Part shown: positions 1 to 5,574 of the stretch, in pieces | How the letters are laid out: each line of letters begins with the position of its first letter | Position numbering within the stretch: the first letter of the stretch is position 1 | Origin: an uncultured Treponema sp. | GTDB taxonomy: Bacteria > Spirochaetota > Spirochaetia > Treponematales > Treponemataceae | Assembly (NCBI GenBank): GCA_946538875.1 | Contig: CAMNHD010000058.1 | Coordinates: 1 to 7,834 of the forward strand | Direction of reading: 5' to 3' | Length of the DNA: 7,834 bases | Made by a program: the position numbers and the translations under genes | Notes under the pieces: model-generated | Databases searched by the model: none | The model's input: the letters and a program-made list of their open reading frames with translations, nothing else | Told to the model about the DNA's origin: nothing

Positions 1-1134
1 ATGGCGTTCTGCTACGGCTTTTCCGTGCAGGTGGCGCATGCGGTGGGTGCCGGTGAAAATGACAAGGCCCGCTCTGTGTTCAAGCAGGGAATTGCTGTGA
101 ACCTGATGATTTCGCTTCTGGTGATGCTGGTGGCGCTTTCTATCTGCTTTCATCTTCCGCTGTGGCTTGGCGGAGGCGCGGAGATTGTGAGGGGCGCAAG
201 GCAGTACTTTGGAATCTTCGCAGTGTCGATTCCGATTAACCAGATGGGCTTTTTGATGTGCAACATGCTTCAGTGCAGCGGTAATATGAAGGTTCCAAGT
301 TTTCTTGATGCCCTGATGTGCCTTTTGGATGTTGCGTTTAATTATCTGTTTATAAAGATATGCGGCTGGGGTGTTGCGGGTGCTTCGCTTGGTACTCTCT
401 GCTCTCAGCTTGTTGTGCTTGTTGCGGCGGTTTACTTTGCGGTGGTGCGGTCAAAGGTGATTGGACTCCGGGGTTCTGCAAAGCTGAAAATCAGCATGCT
501 GACTTTGCGGGAGGCGGCGAGGATTTCTGTTCCAATGGCTCTTGAGCAGGTGGCGCTTTGCGGTGCCCAGGTTGTTTCTACCAGGATTGTGGCTCCGTTG
601 GGAACTGTGGCACTGGCGGCGAATTCTTTTGGTATCACTGCTGAGTCTTTGTGTTATATGCCGGGTTACGGTATGTCTTCTGCGGCTACCACTCTTGTGG
701 GGCAGAGTCTCGGGGCAAAGCGTAAGACTTTGGCGCGTCAGTTTGCATGGGTGACGGTTGGCATGGGGATGCTGACTATGGGTGTGATGGGTGTCCTGAT
801 GTATTTTTCCTGCCCTGCGGTTTTTGCCTTTCTTACTCCCGACGGGGATGTGCGGTCGCTTGGTGTTGAAGTGCTCAGGATTGAGCTTTTGGCTGAGCCA
901 CTGTTCGGTGCGAGTATTGTTGCTAATGGTGCTCTGCGCGGGGCGGGGGACACTTTGTTCCCTGGCATGATGAATCTTGTGAGCATGTGGGGCGTGCGTC
1001 TGGTGCTTGCGTTCTTTTTGTCATGCAGCATGGGGCTGAAGGGGGTTTGGATTGCCATGTGCGCGGAACTTTGCTTCAGGGGTGTTATGTTTTTGATCCG
1101 CCTTGGACGTGAGCGTTGGCTCAAGCGCTTTTAG
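1..1134 (+). CDS. MATE-family multidrug efflux/antiporter, 5' partial
   Basis: Integral membrane secondary transporter, expected to export cationic compounds in exchange for Na+ or H+. The visible 377 residues contain most of the N lobe and the full C lobe. Residues 11-30 (VAHAVGAGENDKAR) and the C-lobe counterpart around 230-245 (LVGQSLGAKRKTLAR) are the two pseudo-symmetric 'GxGA..Ar' segments that mark the two six-helix halves. GALRGAGDT near residue 310 is a family signature in the C lobe. Long hydrophobic runs alternate with short basic loops throughout. MATE proteins usually have about 440-460 residues, so roughly 60-70 N-terminal residues lie before the window. The ATG at base 1 is therefore probably an internal methionine, not the real start. 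It ends at TAG 1132-1134 and converges with the secreted-protein gene at 1271. The substrate cannot be told from sequence. The family call is secure. Confidence 0.93.
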   Translation: MAFCYGFSVQVAHAVGAGENDKARSVFKQGIAVNLMISLLVMLVALSICFHLPLWLGGGAEIVRGARQYFGIFAVSIPINQMGFLMCNMLQCSGNMKVPSFLDALMCLLDVAFNYLFIKICGWGVAGASLGTLCSQLVVLVAAVYFAVVRSKVIGLRGSAKLKISMLTLREAARISVPMALEQVALCGAQVVSTRIVAPLGTVALAANSFGITAESLCYMPGYGMSSAATTLVGQSLGAKRKTLARQFAWVTVGMGMLTMGVMGVLMYFSCPAVFAFLTPDGDVRSLGVEVLRIELLAEPLFGASIVANGALRGAGDTLFPGMMNLVSMWGVRLVLAFFLSCSMGLKGVWIAMCAELCFRGVMFLIRLGRERWLKRF

Positions 1135-1181
1135 TTTTTTGCTTTGGTGAGCGTGCGCGGCAAACACAAGGTGGCTGCCGG

Positions 1182-1250
1182 CCGCGTAACGGGTTATGCG
1201 GAACCGCGTGTTTGGAGCTGAGTGCGTTCTTCTCTGCTGCGCGGTTCCGC
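1182..1250. repeat. Convergent-gap inverted repeat, possible bidirectional terminator
   Basis: GCGGAACCGCG at 1198-1208 is matched exactly by CGCGGTTCCGC at 1240-1250, an 11-bp stem around a 31-nt loop. A second, overlapping hairpin, CCGCGTAA (1182-1189) with TTATGCGG (1194-1201) and one G-U pair, closes a CGGG loop and would compete with the first. The element lies between two convergent genes, where a shared terminator is expected. Neither side has a proper T-tract, so a classical intrinsic terminator is not shown. A factor-dependent stop or mRNA 3'-end protector is possible. Nothing coding was seen in 1135-1270. Confidence 0.5.
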
Positions 1251-1270
1251 TTGGGATTCTACACCATCGT

Positions 1271-2554
1271 TTATTGACTTACGGTATCGGGCTTTCCGAA
1301 TAGCCAGCCCATTCCCTTGAGATTCAGGTTGAATTCCGAGACAATGCAGTTGGTGTTCTTTGACTGATTGTAGATATCCGAAGTGACGAACTCGTAAGTG
1401 TCGAAGCCGCCCTTGAAAGGTAGGTATAAGGTCTGTCCGTCCATGCGGTAGTCGCGCATGTTTGCGGTGCAGGTTTGAACCTTTCCGTCAGAGGAAGAGG
1501 CACTTACGGAAAAACTTGCGAGGCGTTTGTTCTGCATGTAGACTGATTCGGATTCACTGGCTCCGTTTATGCAGAAGGCCTGGGTGACTCTCAGCTCACC
1601 AAAGCGGCGGAGAAAGCCCTTGTCGGCATTGAACTGAATGTTCAGCCAGAGAGGTCGGGACGGTGCGTTCTCCACGAAATAAGTTTCCTTGTTTGAGTCG
1701 AAGAGTGAGATAAGAGAATTTGCAAGCGGTGAGGCGGGCGTGAACAGAAAGTCGGAGCCGTTTATCTTTGCAAAATAATTATTGTCCACAAAAGGAAGGT
1801 CGGGTTTTGATCCACTGGATGCCTTTGCAAATGCCACGATGGAGTAGAGTGCTGTGTTTTGCGCAGAGGGTCGGCCCAATTGTTTTTTGATGCGCAGATG
1901 GAATTTTCCGTCTTGGGTGAGAGCATTTTCTATGACCAGATTGGCCTGGGTGTAAAGCAGACCTACTTCGCGGTCAAGGCTCTTCAGCAAAAAGTCTGAA
2001 TAAGAGAGAGTCCACAAACCTTCATCTTTGTTCCATGACCAAGTTCCGTAAGGGGCAGCGGCCAGATAGACGGGATAATACACATCCTGTGCCTGGGTGC
2101 GGTAAAAGAGAATCTGCACAAAAAAATTATCGCCGTGGCGTATCCGGTTGTATTCAGATTCAGTGTAGTCTCCGTCAGAGACGGGGCATGGTGTCAGGTC
2201 CTCCAGATTGATGCGGGAGAGAATTATTCTGTAGAAGGTATGTGAGCCGACGGTCTGGGTGTAAGCCCTGAAAAGATGCTGTGACTTTTCAGGATCAATG
2301 CCGTATGCTTGAGCAATACGCCTGCAGTCAGCAGATGCCTTGGAGAGTAGTTCCTCTTTGGCCTGACCGGTGACGGGTTCAAGCATGAATGCCGAATGCG
2401 GGAGAATCGTATACAATTCCGGAGCCGGACAAAGTTCCCTTACCGGCCGCGCAGAAGCAAAAGCTGAACATAAGAGAAATCCAATCAGAAAAAAAGCCTT
2501 GATTGTCAAACGAAAAGAGAAATTCTTTTTTTCAAAAATTTGTAAAAAATTCAT
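1271..2554 (-). CDS. Secreted protein with putative C-terminal NADase-type glycan-binding domain
   Basis: A 427-residue protein of unknown role. The first 35 residues form a signal peptide: basic residues (K9, K10, R15, K19), a hydrophobic core (AFFLIGFLLC) and a likely signal peptidase I site after ASA (35). The Cys at 29 does not sit in a good lipobox, so a lipoprotein is less likely. The mature N-terminal two-thirds is rich in Tyr, Phe and Trp and was not recognised. From about residue 275 to 413 the motif order resembles the NADase-type (discoidin-like) glycan-binding family: LFDSNKETYF (the 'liDgd..TaW' position), LWLNIQF, an ING segment near 329, then NKR and a closing SEFNLNL (the 'DT.ISEi' position). 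The Trp of the TaW position is Tyr here. An in-frame TTG at 2572 would add six residues, but ATG at 2554 was chosen because it places the signal peptide normally. Upstream GTAGGT is only a weak ribosome site. Existence as a gene is well supported; the domain call is recalled family knowledge, about 55 percent sure. Confidence 0.8.
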   Translation of the reverse strand: MNFLQIFEKKNFSFRLTIKAFFLIGFLLCSAFASARPVRELCPAPELYTILPHSAFMLEPVTGQAKEELLSKASADCRRIAQAYGIDPEKSQHLFRAYTQTVGSHTFYRIILSRINLEDLTPCPVSDGDYTESEYNRIRHGDNFFVQILFYRTQAQDVYYPVYLAAAPYGTWSWNKDEGLWTLSYSDFLLKSLDREVGLLYTQANLVIENALTQDGKFHLRIKKQLGRPSAQNTALYSIVAFAKASSGSKPDLPFVDNNYFAKINGSDFLFTPASPLANSLISLFDSNKETYFVENAPSRPLWLNIQFNADKGFLRRFGELRVTQAFCINGASESESVYMQNKRLASFSVSASSSDGKVQTCTANMRDYRMDGQTLYLPFKGGFDTYEFVTSDIYNQSKNTNCIVSEFNLNLKGMGWLFGKPDTVSQ

Positions 2555-2563
2555 ACCTACATA

Positions 2564-2592
2564 TTGACACAAAATACAAAAAATAGTAAGAT
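2564..2592 (+). promoter_or_regulatory. Sigma-70 type promoter of the tRNA-Asn gene
   Basis: A perfect -35 box TTGACA (2564-2569) is followed after exactly 17 bases by TAAGAT (2587-2592), a 4/6 match to TATAAT. Transcription would begin near 2599, giving a 5' leader of about 35 bases before the tRNA. The -35 box lies only about 10 bp from the start codon of the divergent secreted-protein gene, so the two control regions overlap. Confidence 0.75.
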
Positions 2593-2633
2593 GTTATCAC
2601 GTTGAACGAAATAAAAACTTCGGAAAACGAAAT

Positions 2634-2706
2634 GCTCCCTTAGCTCAGTCGGTAGAGCAACGGACTGTTAATCCGTGTGTCGCTGGTTCAAGCCCAGCAG
2701 GGGGCG
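2634..2706 (+). tRNA. tRNA-Asn (anticodon GUU)
   Basis: The full cloverleaf can be folded by eye. The acceptor stem is GCTCCCT (2634-2640) with AGGGGGC (2699-2705), with one T-G pair. The D arm is GCTC/GAGC (2643-2646, 2655-2658). The anticodon stem is ACGGA/TCCGT (2660-2664, 2672-2676) around loop CTGTTAA, with anticodon GTT at 2667-2669. The variable loop has 5 nt. The T arm is GCTGG/CCAGC (2682-2686, 2694-2698) with loop TTCAAGC. The discriminator base is G at 2706. The next bases are GTT, so the 3' CCA is not encoded and must be added by nucleotidyltransferase. GUU is also an anticodon (GUN) modified by queuosine at G34, which is relevant to the nearby VUT-family transporter. Confidence 0.97.
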
Positions 2707-2711
2707 GTTGG

Positions 2712-2746
2712 AAACCTTCTTAGCAATAAGAAGGTTTTTCTATTTT
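2712..2746 (+). terminator. Intrinsic terminator of the tRNA-Asn transcript
   Basis: AAACCTTCTTA (2712-2722) pairs perfectly over 11 bp with TAAGAAGGTTT (2727-2737) around a GCAA loop (a GNRA-type tetraloop), then runs into TTTTTCTATTTT. It lies 6 bases after the tRNA 3' end, so the tRNA is a single-gene unit. On the opposite strand the hairpin lacks a T-tract, so it probably does not stop the convergent SDR operon. Confidence 0.92.
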
Positions 2747-2782
2747 AAAGCATTTCTGGTCTTGAAGCTTGGTTAAAATGCA

Positions 2783-3445
2783 TTACTCCCAGACAAAAAG
2801 ATCTGCGCAGTTGCGTTCTCCGCCTGAGATGTCAATGGCCTGACCAGTGCAGAAAGTGTTTACGCAGGTAAGAAAGTAGCACCATTGGGCGGCTTCCTGG
2901 GGAGTAGCCCAGCGCTTGAGAGGCGTAACATCCATTATTTTTTTCCATAGGACAGGATTCTGGGTTACAGGTGAATTCAATTCGGTAAGCACGCCGCCAA
3001 AGCAGAGAGCGTTGCATGTTGCGCGGAATTCATTGGCCAGGCGGATTGCACAGTGCTTCATGTACCCCACGACACCGGCCTTGGAAGCCACATATTCAGG
3101 AAATTCGTTGCCGTTAAGGGCGGAGACCGAGGCGTTGAACAGCACAGATTTAATGTCCTTCTGGAATGCGTATCTGTTCGTAACATTCATAGTGCCTATA
3201 AGGTTCACCTGTATGTCCTTTTCGCTGGCAGTCTGGACACCGGCATTGTTTATGAGAACCTGCACTCCGCTGATTTCAGGAAGAGTTTCCGCTTTGCTTA
3301 TGTCTGCGATGTGGTGTGTGTATGACGGATTGACTATGGAGCAGGGCTTTATGTCTATTCCCGTGACCCTGTGGCCGTTCTCAAGGAAAAGTTCTGCTGT
3401 TGCCCTGCCCATGCCTCCCGATGTGCCGGTGATGACTACGTTCAT
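2783..3445 (-). CDS. Short-chain dehydrogenase/reductase (SDR), classical type
   Basis: A 220-residue cytosolic NAD(P)-dependent oxidoreductase, short for the classical SDR family (about 240-260). The cofactor loop is TGTSGGMG (7-14). Asp31 at the end of the second strand (GIDIK) suggests a preference for NAD(H). Further family marks are the ADIS acidic turn (47-50), NNAG (66-69), Asn81 in VNLIGT, a catalytic Ser at 106 (NASVSA), and Tyr118/Lys122 in YVASK. The usual PG turn after strand 6 is replaced by FGG (149-151) before VLTEL. All four catalytic residues (Asn, Ser, Tyr, Lys) are present, so it should be active. Its ATG overlaps the transporter stop by four bases (ATGA, 3442-3445) and has only a weak AAGG site, so it is likely translated by coupling. 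The substrate is not recognisable. It ends at TAA 2783-2785. Confidence 0.9.
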   Translation of the reverse strand: MNVVITGTSGGMGRATAELFLENGHRVTGIDIKPCSIVNPSYTHHIADISKAETLPEISGVQVLINNAGVQTASEKDIQVNLIGTMNVTNRYAFQKDIKSVLFNASVSALNGNEFPEYVASKAGVVGYMKHCAIRLANEFRATCNALCFGGVLTELNSPVTQNPVLWKKIMDVTPLKRWATPQEAAQWCYFLTCVNTFCTGQAIDISGGERNCADLFVWE

Positions 3446-4221
3446 GCAAGGGCCTTTTTTTCAAAGCCGGACTTTCTGGACTCAAGATAGTCAAAGTAGT
3501 CTTTTCCGACATTGTCCTTTTCCCAGCCGCACACAACCTTGTAGCCAAAGCCGGAGAAAAGAACCTCGCACAAAAGTTCGCAGACGGCACCTATTGCCGA
3601 GCAGACCAGTACCTGTGTCCATGTCCAGCCAAAGAAAATCTTTGAGACAGTTGTTGCGAACACAAAATTGTCGACGAACTGGGCGATGAGGGTGGAAAGG
3701 TATGAGCGCAGGGCAAATGCGCTGAAGCCGCCTACGTTTTTCTTTTCCAGGGAATTGCCGATTCTTATGTTGAGAACTGCATTTACAATGGAAGAAACCA
3801 TAAATGCAAGGCCTGAACCAAGCACCACATACCATGAGCCGCCGAATGTGGCGTTGAGCGCTCTGTTCACTTCGGGATTTTCGCTGGAGTAGAATTCGCC
3901 CCACATTCCCGGAGCCTTTGAGAGCAGGGCAAAGATTCCGCAGACCAGAAGATTCACTGCAAGCGCAAGGACAGAAACTTTTACTGAAGCCTTTGCGCCC
4001 CATCTTTTGCAGATTACGTCCATGCAGATGAACATTATCCAGCTGAATACAAAGCCGCAGTCAAGGGCAAGATACTTGTAGGAAACAAGTTCCTTGTTTG
4101 CCATAAGGTTGGCGCATACAACGGAGAGTATGAATAGGGTGACTGTGAGGGAAGGAATGTTCCGCAGCAGGATTTTGTAGTCGTCCGCGAGATTCCGCAG
4201 GAAAGTTGTGAATTTTTTCAT
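3442..4221 (-). CDS. VUT/YhhQ-family transporter, probable queuosine-precursor importer
   Basis: A 259-residue inner-membrane protein with about six hydrophobic segments (roughly 25-42, 52-70, 80-100, 130-150, 172-190, 200-225) and charged tails. It belongs to the putative vitamin uptake transporter family (YhhQ, PF02592). The marks seen are CANLMANK (37-43) in the first helix, the DCGFVFSW...MDVICKRWG segment (54-75) matching the family's 'D...E..G' region, and STLIAQFVDNFVF (176-188) with the conserved Q..D...F. Known members import queuosine precursors (preQ0, preQ1 or queuine), so that is the best guess for the substrate; other vitamins or purine-like compounds are not excluded. The start at 4221 has a good GGAGG site (4230-4226) four bases upstream. 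It is the first gene of an operon with the downstream SDR, driven by the promoter at 4358-4331 and preceded by a structured leader. The family is secure; the substrate is inferred. Confidence 0.87.
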   Translation of the reverse strand: MKKFTTFLRNLADDYKILLRNIPSLTVTLFILSVVCANLMANKELVSYKYLALDCGFVFSWIMFICMDVICKRWGAKASVKVSVLALAVNLLVCGIFALLSKAPGMWGEFYSSENPEVNRALNATFGGSWYVVLGSGLAFMVSSIVNAVLNIRIGNSLEKKNVGGFSAFALRSYLSTLIAQFVDNFVFATTVSKIFFGWTWTQVLVCSAIGAVCELLCEVLFSGFGYKVVCGWEKDNVGKDYFDYLESRKSGFEKKALA

Positions 4222-4268
4222 AATGCCTCCAAGGAGGCCGTGCGCAGTAAGCCCTGCTGTACCTCCAT
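4218..4268 (-). CDS. Possible 16-codon leader peptide overlapping the transporter start
   Basis: ATG at 4268-4266 opens a short frame reading MEVQQGLLRTASLEAL, and its TGA (4220-4218) overlaps the transporter ATG as ATGA. Ribosomes on it would unfold the hairpin that covers the transporter's ribosome site. There is no clear Shine-Dalgarno sequence before its ATG (AATTAAAATTCTT), which argues against efficient translation. It may be a chance frame; it is kept because of the exact overlap and its position in the leader. Confidence 0.2.
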   Translation of the reverse strand: MEVQQGLLRTASLEAL

Positions 4269-4324
4269 AAGAATTTTAATTTATACCGCGCAGGAGAATT
4301 ATGAGGAATCATAAACTGCGCCAT
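4222..4324 (-). promoter_or_regulatory. Structured 5' leader of the transporter-SDR operon, candidate riboregulator
   Basis: About 100 nt lie between the predicted transcription start (near 4324) and the transporter ATG. Reading on the minus strand, GCGCAG (4321-4316) pairs with CUGCGC (4293-4288), enclosing a second perfect stem UUAUGA/UCAUAA (4314-4309, 4304-4299) with loop UUCC. Further on, GGAGG (4266-4262) can pair with CCUCC (4237-4233), with GCAG/CUGC (4257-4254, 4247-4244) stacked inside, leaving the ribosome site free. Alternatively GCCUC (4238-4234) pairs with GAGGC (4229-4225) around a CUUG loop and hides that site. A second CUGCGC (4247-4242) also competes for GCGCAG. The two states are mutually exclusive, as in translational riboswitches. 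The layout matches no riboswitch class I can name. The pairings are visible in sequence; the regulatory role is inferred. Confidence 0.55.
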
Positions 4325-4330
4325 GCCTGT

Positions 4331-4358
4331 ATTCTACATTATTATGTGCTTTTGTCAA
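4331..4358 (-). promoter_or_regulatory. Sigma-70 type promoter of the transporter-SDR operon
   Basis: Reading on the minus strand, a perfect TTGACA (4358-4353) is followed after 16 bases by TAGAAT (4336-4331), a 5/6 match to the -10 consensus. The start would fall near 4324, just before the first stem of the leader. A run GGGGTGGGGTGG (4365-4376, plus strand) sits directly upstream of the -35 box. Confidence 0.78.
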
Positions 4359-4393
4359 GTATTTGGGGTGGGGTGGACTACCGTTTTGAGCCG

Positions 4394-4416
4394 GACGCGT
4401 CTGTGGACACCGGTGT
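4394..4416. promoter_or_regulatory. Two palindromes between divergent promoters, possible operator
   Basis: GACGCGTC (4394-4401) and ACACCGGTGT (4407-4416) are perfect palindromes of 8 and 10 bp, flanked by GGAC (4393-4396) and GTCC (4420-4423). They lie about 45-70 bp upstream of the polyprenyl synthase -10 box and about 35 bp upstream of the transporter -35 box. A regulator bound here could affect both operons. There is no direct evidence for a binding protein. The 255-base gap 4222-4476 otherwise holds only the two promoters and the leader. Confidence 0.3.
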
Positions 4417-4439
4417 GCCGTCCATAAAAAACTCGCTTG

Positions 4440-4468
4440 TTGTTTTATTCGCGGAAATAGGGTATAAT
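4440..4468 (+). promoter_or_regulatory. Promoter of the polyprenyl synthase operon
   Basis: A perfect TATAAT (4463-4468) is preceded after 17 bases by a weak TTGTTT (4440-4445). Transcription would begin at about 4475-4477, which is at or next to the ATG at 4477. Confidence 0.7.
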
Positions 4469-4476
4469 GAATTTGT

Positions 4477-5553
4477 ATGGATAATTTTTTTACTGCTTAT
4501 CTGCAGAGAATTGAAGAGGAAATTTCTCGTGCGCTTCCGGCGGCCGCTGACCGTGACTGGGTTATATCTGTCTTTGGGGATTCGGTTTTGAATGCCGACA
4601 GGGAATGTTTTGCGCCCTTGCTGGGGCCTACACGGAGTCTTGTGGATCTGGGCGGAAAACGGTGGAGGCCTCTTCTCCTTGTCCTTAGTGCGGAGACGTA
4701 TGCGGAGAGTTCCGGTTCTGATGTTCAGGCTGCCAGGGAAAAGGCTTTTGGGCTTGTGTCTCTGGTTGAGTTTATTCATACGGCAAGTCTTATTCATGAC
4801 GACATTGAGGATTCTTCGGACACAAGGCGCGGTAAACCGGCGGCTTATATCACTTACGGTCTGGATACTGCCCTGAATGCGGCTTCATGGCTTTACTTCC
4901 ATGCTCCGCTCTGCATTGACAGGCTGGCTGCTGACGATTCGCTCAAGAATATGCTCTACGTGCTTTACACCCGTGAGTGCCGGAAGCTTCATCTTGGGCA
5001 GGCTATGGACATAAAGTGGCACCGCAACCCGGAGATTCTTCCTGTGGTGGGTGAGTACGAGACTATGGTCTCCTGCAAGACGGGGACCCTTTCTGCCCTG
5101 GCATGCAAGACAGGTGTTCTTGTGGCGGGCGGTGACAGGACGCTTGTGGAAAAGGCGGGCAGGATTGCCCGGAAGATTGGCGTGGGATTCCAGATTGTCG
5201 ACGATGTTGTGAACCTGACGACTGGAAATCCAGGAAAAAAACGCGGTGATGATATTGTTGAAGGAAAAAAATCACTTCCTGTGTTGCTTTTTGCCATGCA
5301 GGAAGGTTCTGATATAAGGGGACTGTCGGAATGCTTTGTCCAGGCTCGAAAGGAGGGTGTGGAAAGCCCTGCTGTCGAACGGGCGATAGGACTTCTGCAT
5401 GACTCCGGACAGATTAAGAATGCTCTTGAGCGCGGGGTCTCCTGTATACAGGATGGCTGCAGTGCTCTGGAGGAGCTGTTTCCTGGCAGCGAGGCGGCTG
5501 GGGCAGTTACCAGACTGTTCACTTCAATGATTCCGTCAGGGCTCTGTGTGTGA
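4477..5553 (+). CDS. Polyprenyl diphosphate synthase, trans, probably long-chain
   Basis: Soluble all-alpha enzyme that adds isopentenyl diphosphate units to an allylic diphosphate, making a linear isoprenoid for lipid carriers or quinone-like tails. At 358 residues it is a little longer than most members (about 320-330). Family marks in order: GGKRWRP (59-65); first Asp-rich motif DDIED (108-112) followed by RRG (117-119); GQAMDI (174-179); KTG (201-203); FQIVDDVVN (238-246), the second Asp-rich motif; and GKKRGDDIVEGKKSLP (253-268). Small residues Ala103 and Ser104 at positions -5 and -4 before the first motif leave the chain tunnel open, which in this family points to C20 or longer products. 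The second motif ends in Asn (DDVVN) not Asp, as in some GGPP synthases. The start is bounded by an in-frame TGA at 4468-4470, and no ribosome site precedes the ATG, so the mRNA may be leaderless. It is the first gene of an operon with the TPR and RseC-like genes. Chain length is inferred. Confidence 0.93.
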   Translation: MDNFFTAYLQRIEEEISRALPAAADRDWVISVFGDSVLNADRECFAPLLGPTRSLVDLGGKRWRPLLLVLSAETYAESSGSDVQAAREKAFGLVSLVEFIHTASLIHDDIEDSSDTRRGKPAAYITYGLDTALNAASWLYFHAPLCIDRLAADDSLKNMLYVLYTRECRKLHLGQAMDIKWHRNPEILPVVGEYETMVSCKTGTLSALACKTGVLVAGGDRTLVEKAGRIARKIGVGFQIVDDVVNLTTGNPGKKRGDDIVEGKKSLPVLLFAMQEGSDIRGLSECFVQARKEGVESPAVERAIGLLHDSGQIKNALERGVSCIQDGCSALEELFPGSEAAGAVTRLFTSMIPSGLCV

Positions 5554-5574
5554 TTCTGTGGCGGGAGGTAGATT

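Noticed and set aside
2555..2572. TTG start extending the secreted protein by six residues
   Set aside because: No ribosome site precedes it, and the ATG at 2554 gives a normal signal peptide.
2750..2781. GCATTT/AAATGC inverted repeat just after the SDR stop, as a minus-strand terminator
   Set aside because: The stem has only 6 bp with a 20-nt loop and no solid T-tract (TTTAAAATA), so it is too weak to call.
2916..3689. 257-codon plus-strand frame across the SDR and transporter genes
   Set aside because: Antisense shadow: the opposite strand carries two clear families here, and this product is low in complexity with no recognisable domain.
4222..4324. Assignment of the transporter leader to a known preQ1 riboswitch class
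   Set aside because: The compact preQ1-I hairpin with its A-rich tail is not present, and I could not match class II or III by eye; left as an unclassified candidate.
4365..4376. GGGGTGGGGTGG as a G-quadruplex
   Set aside because: It can supply only two-layer tetrads, and nothing else supports a function.
4301..4591. Plus-strand 96-codon frame with a good-looking AGGAG site before its ATG
   Set aside because: It runs 115 bases into the polyprenyl synthase gene in another frame, its start sits inside the leader stem of the transporter operon, and its product resembles no family.
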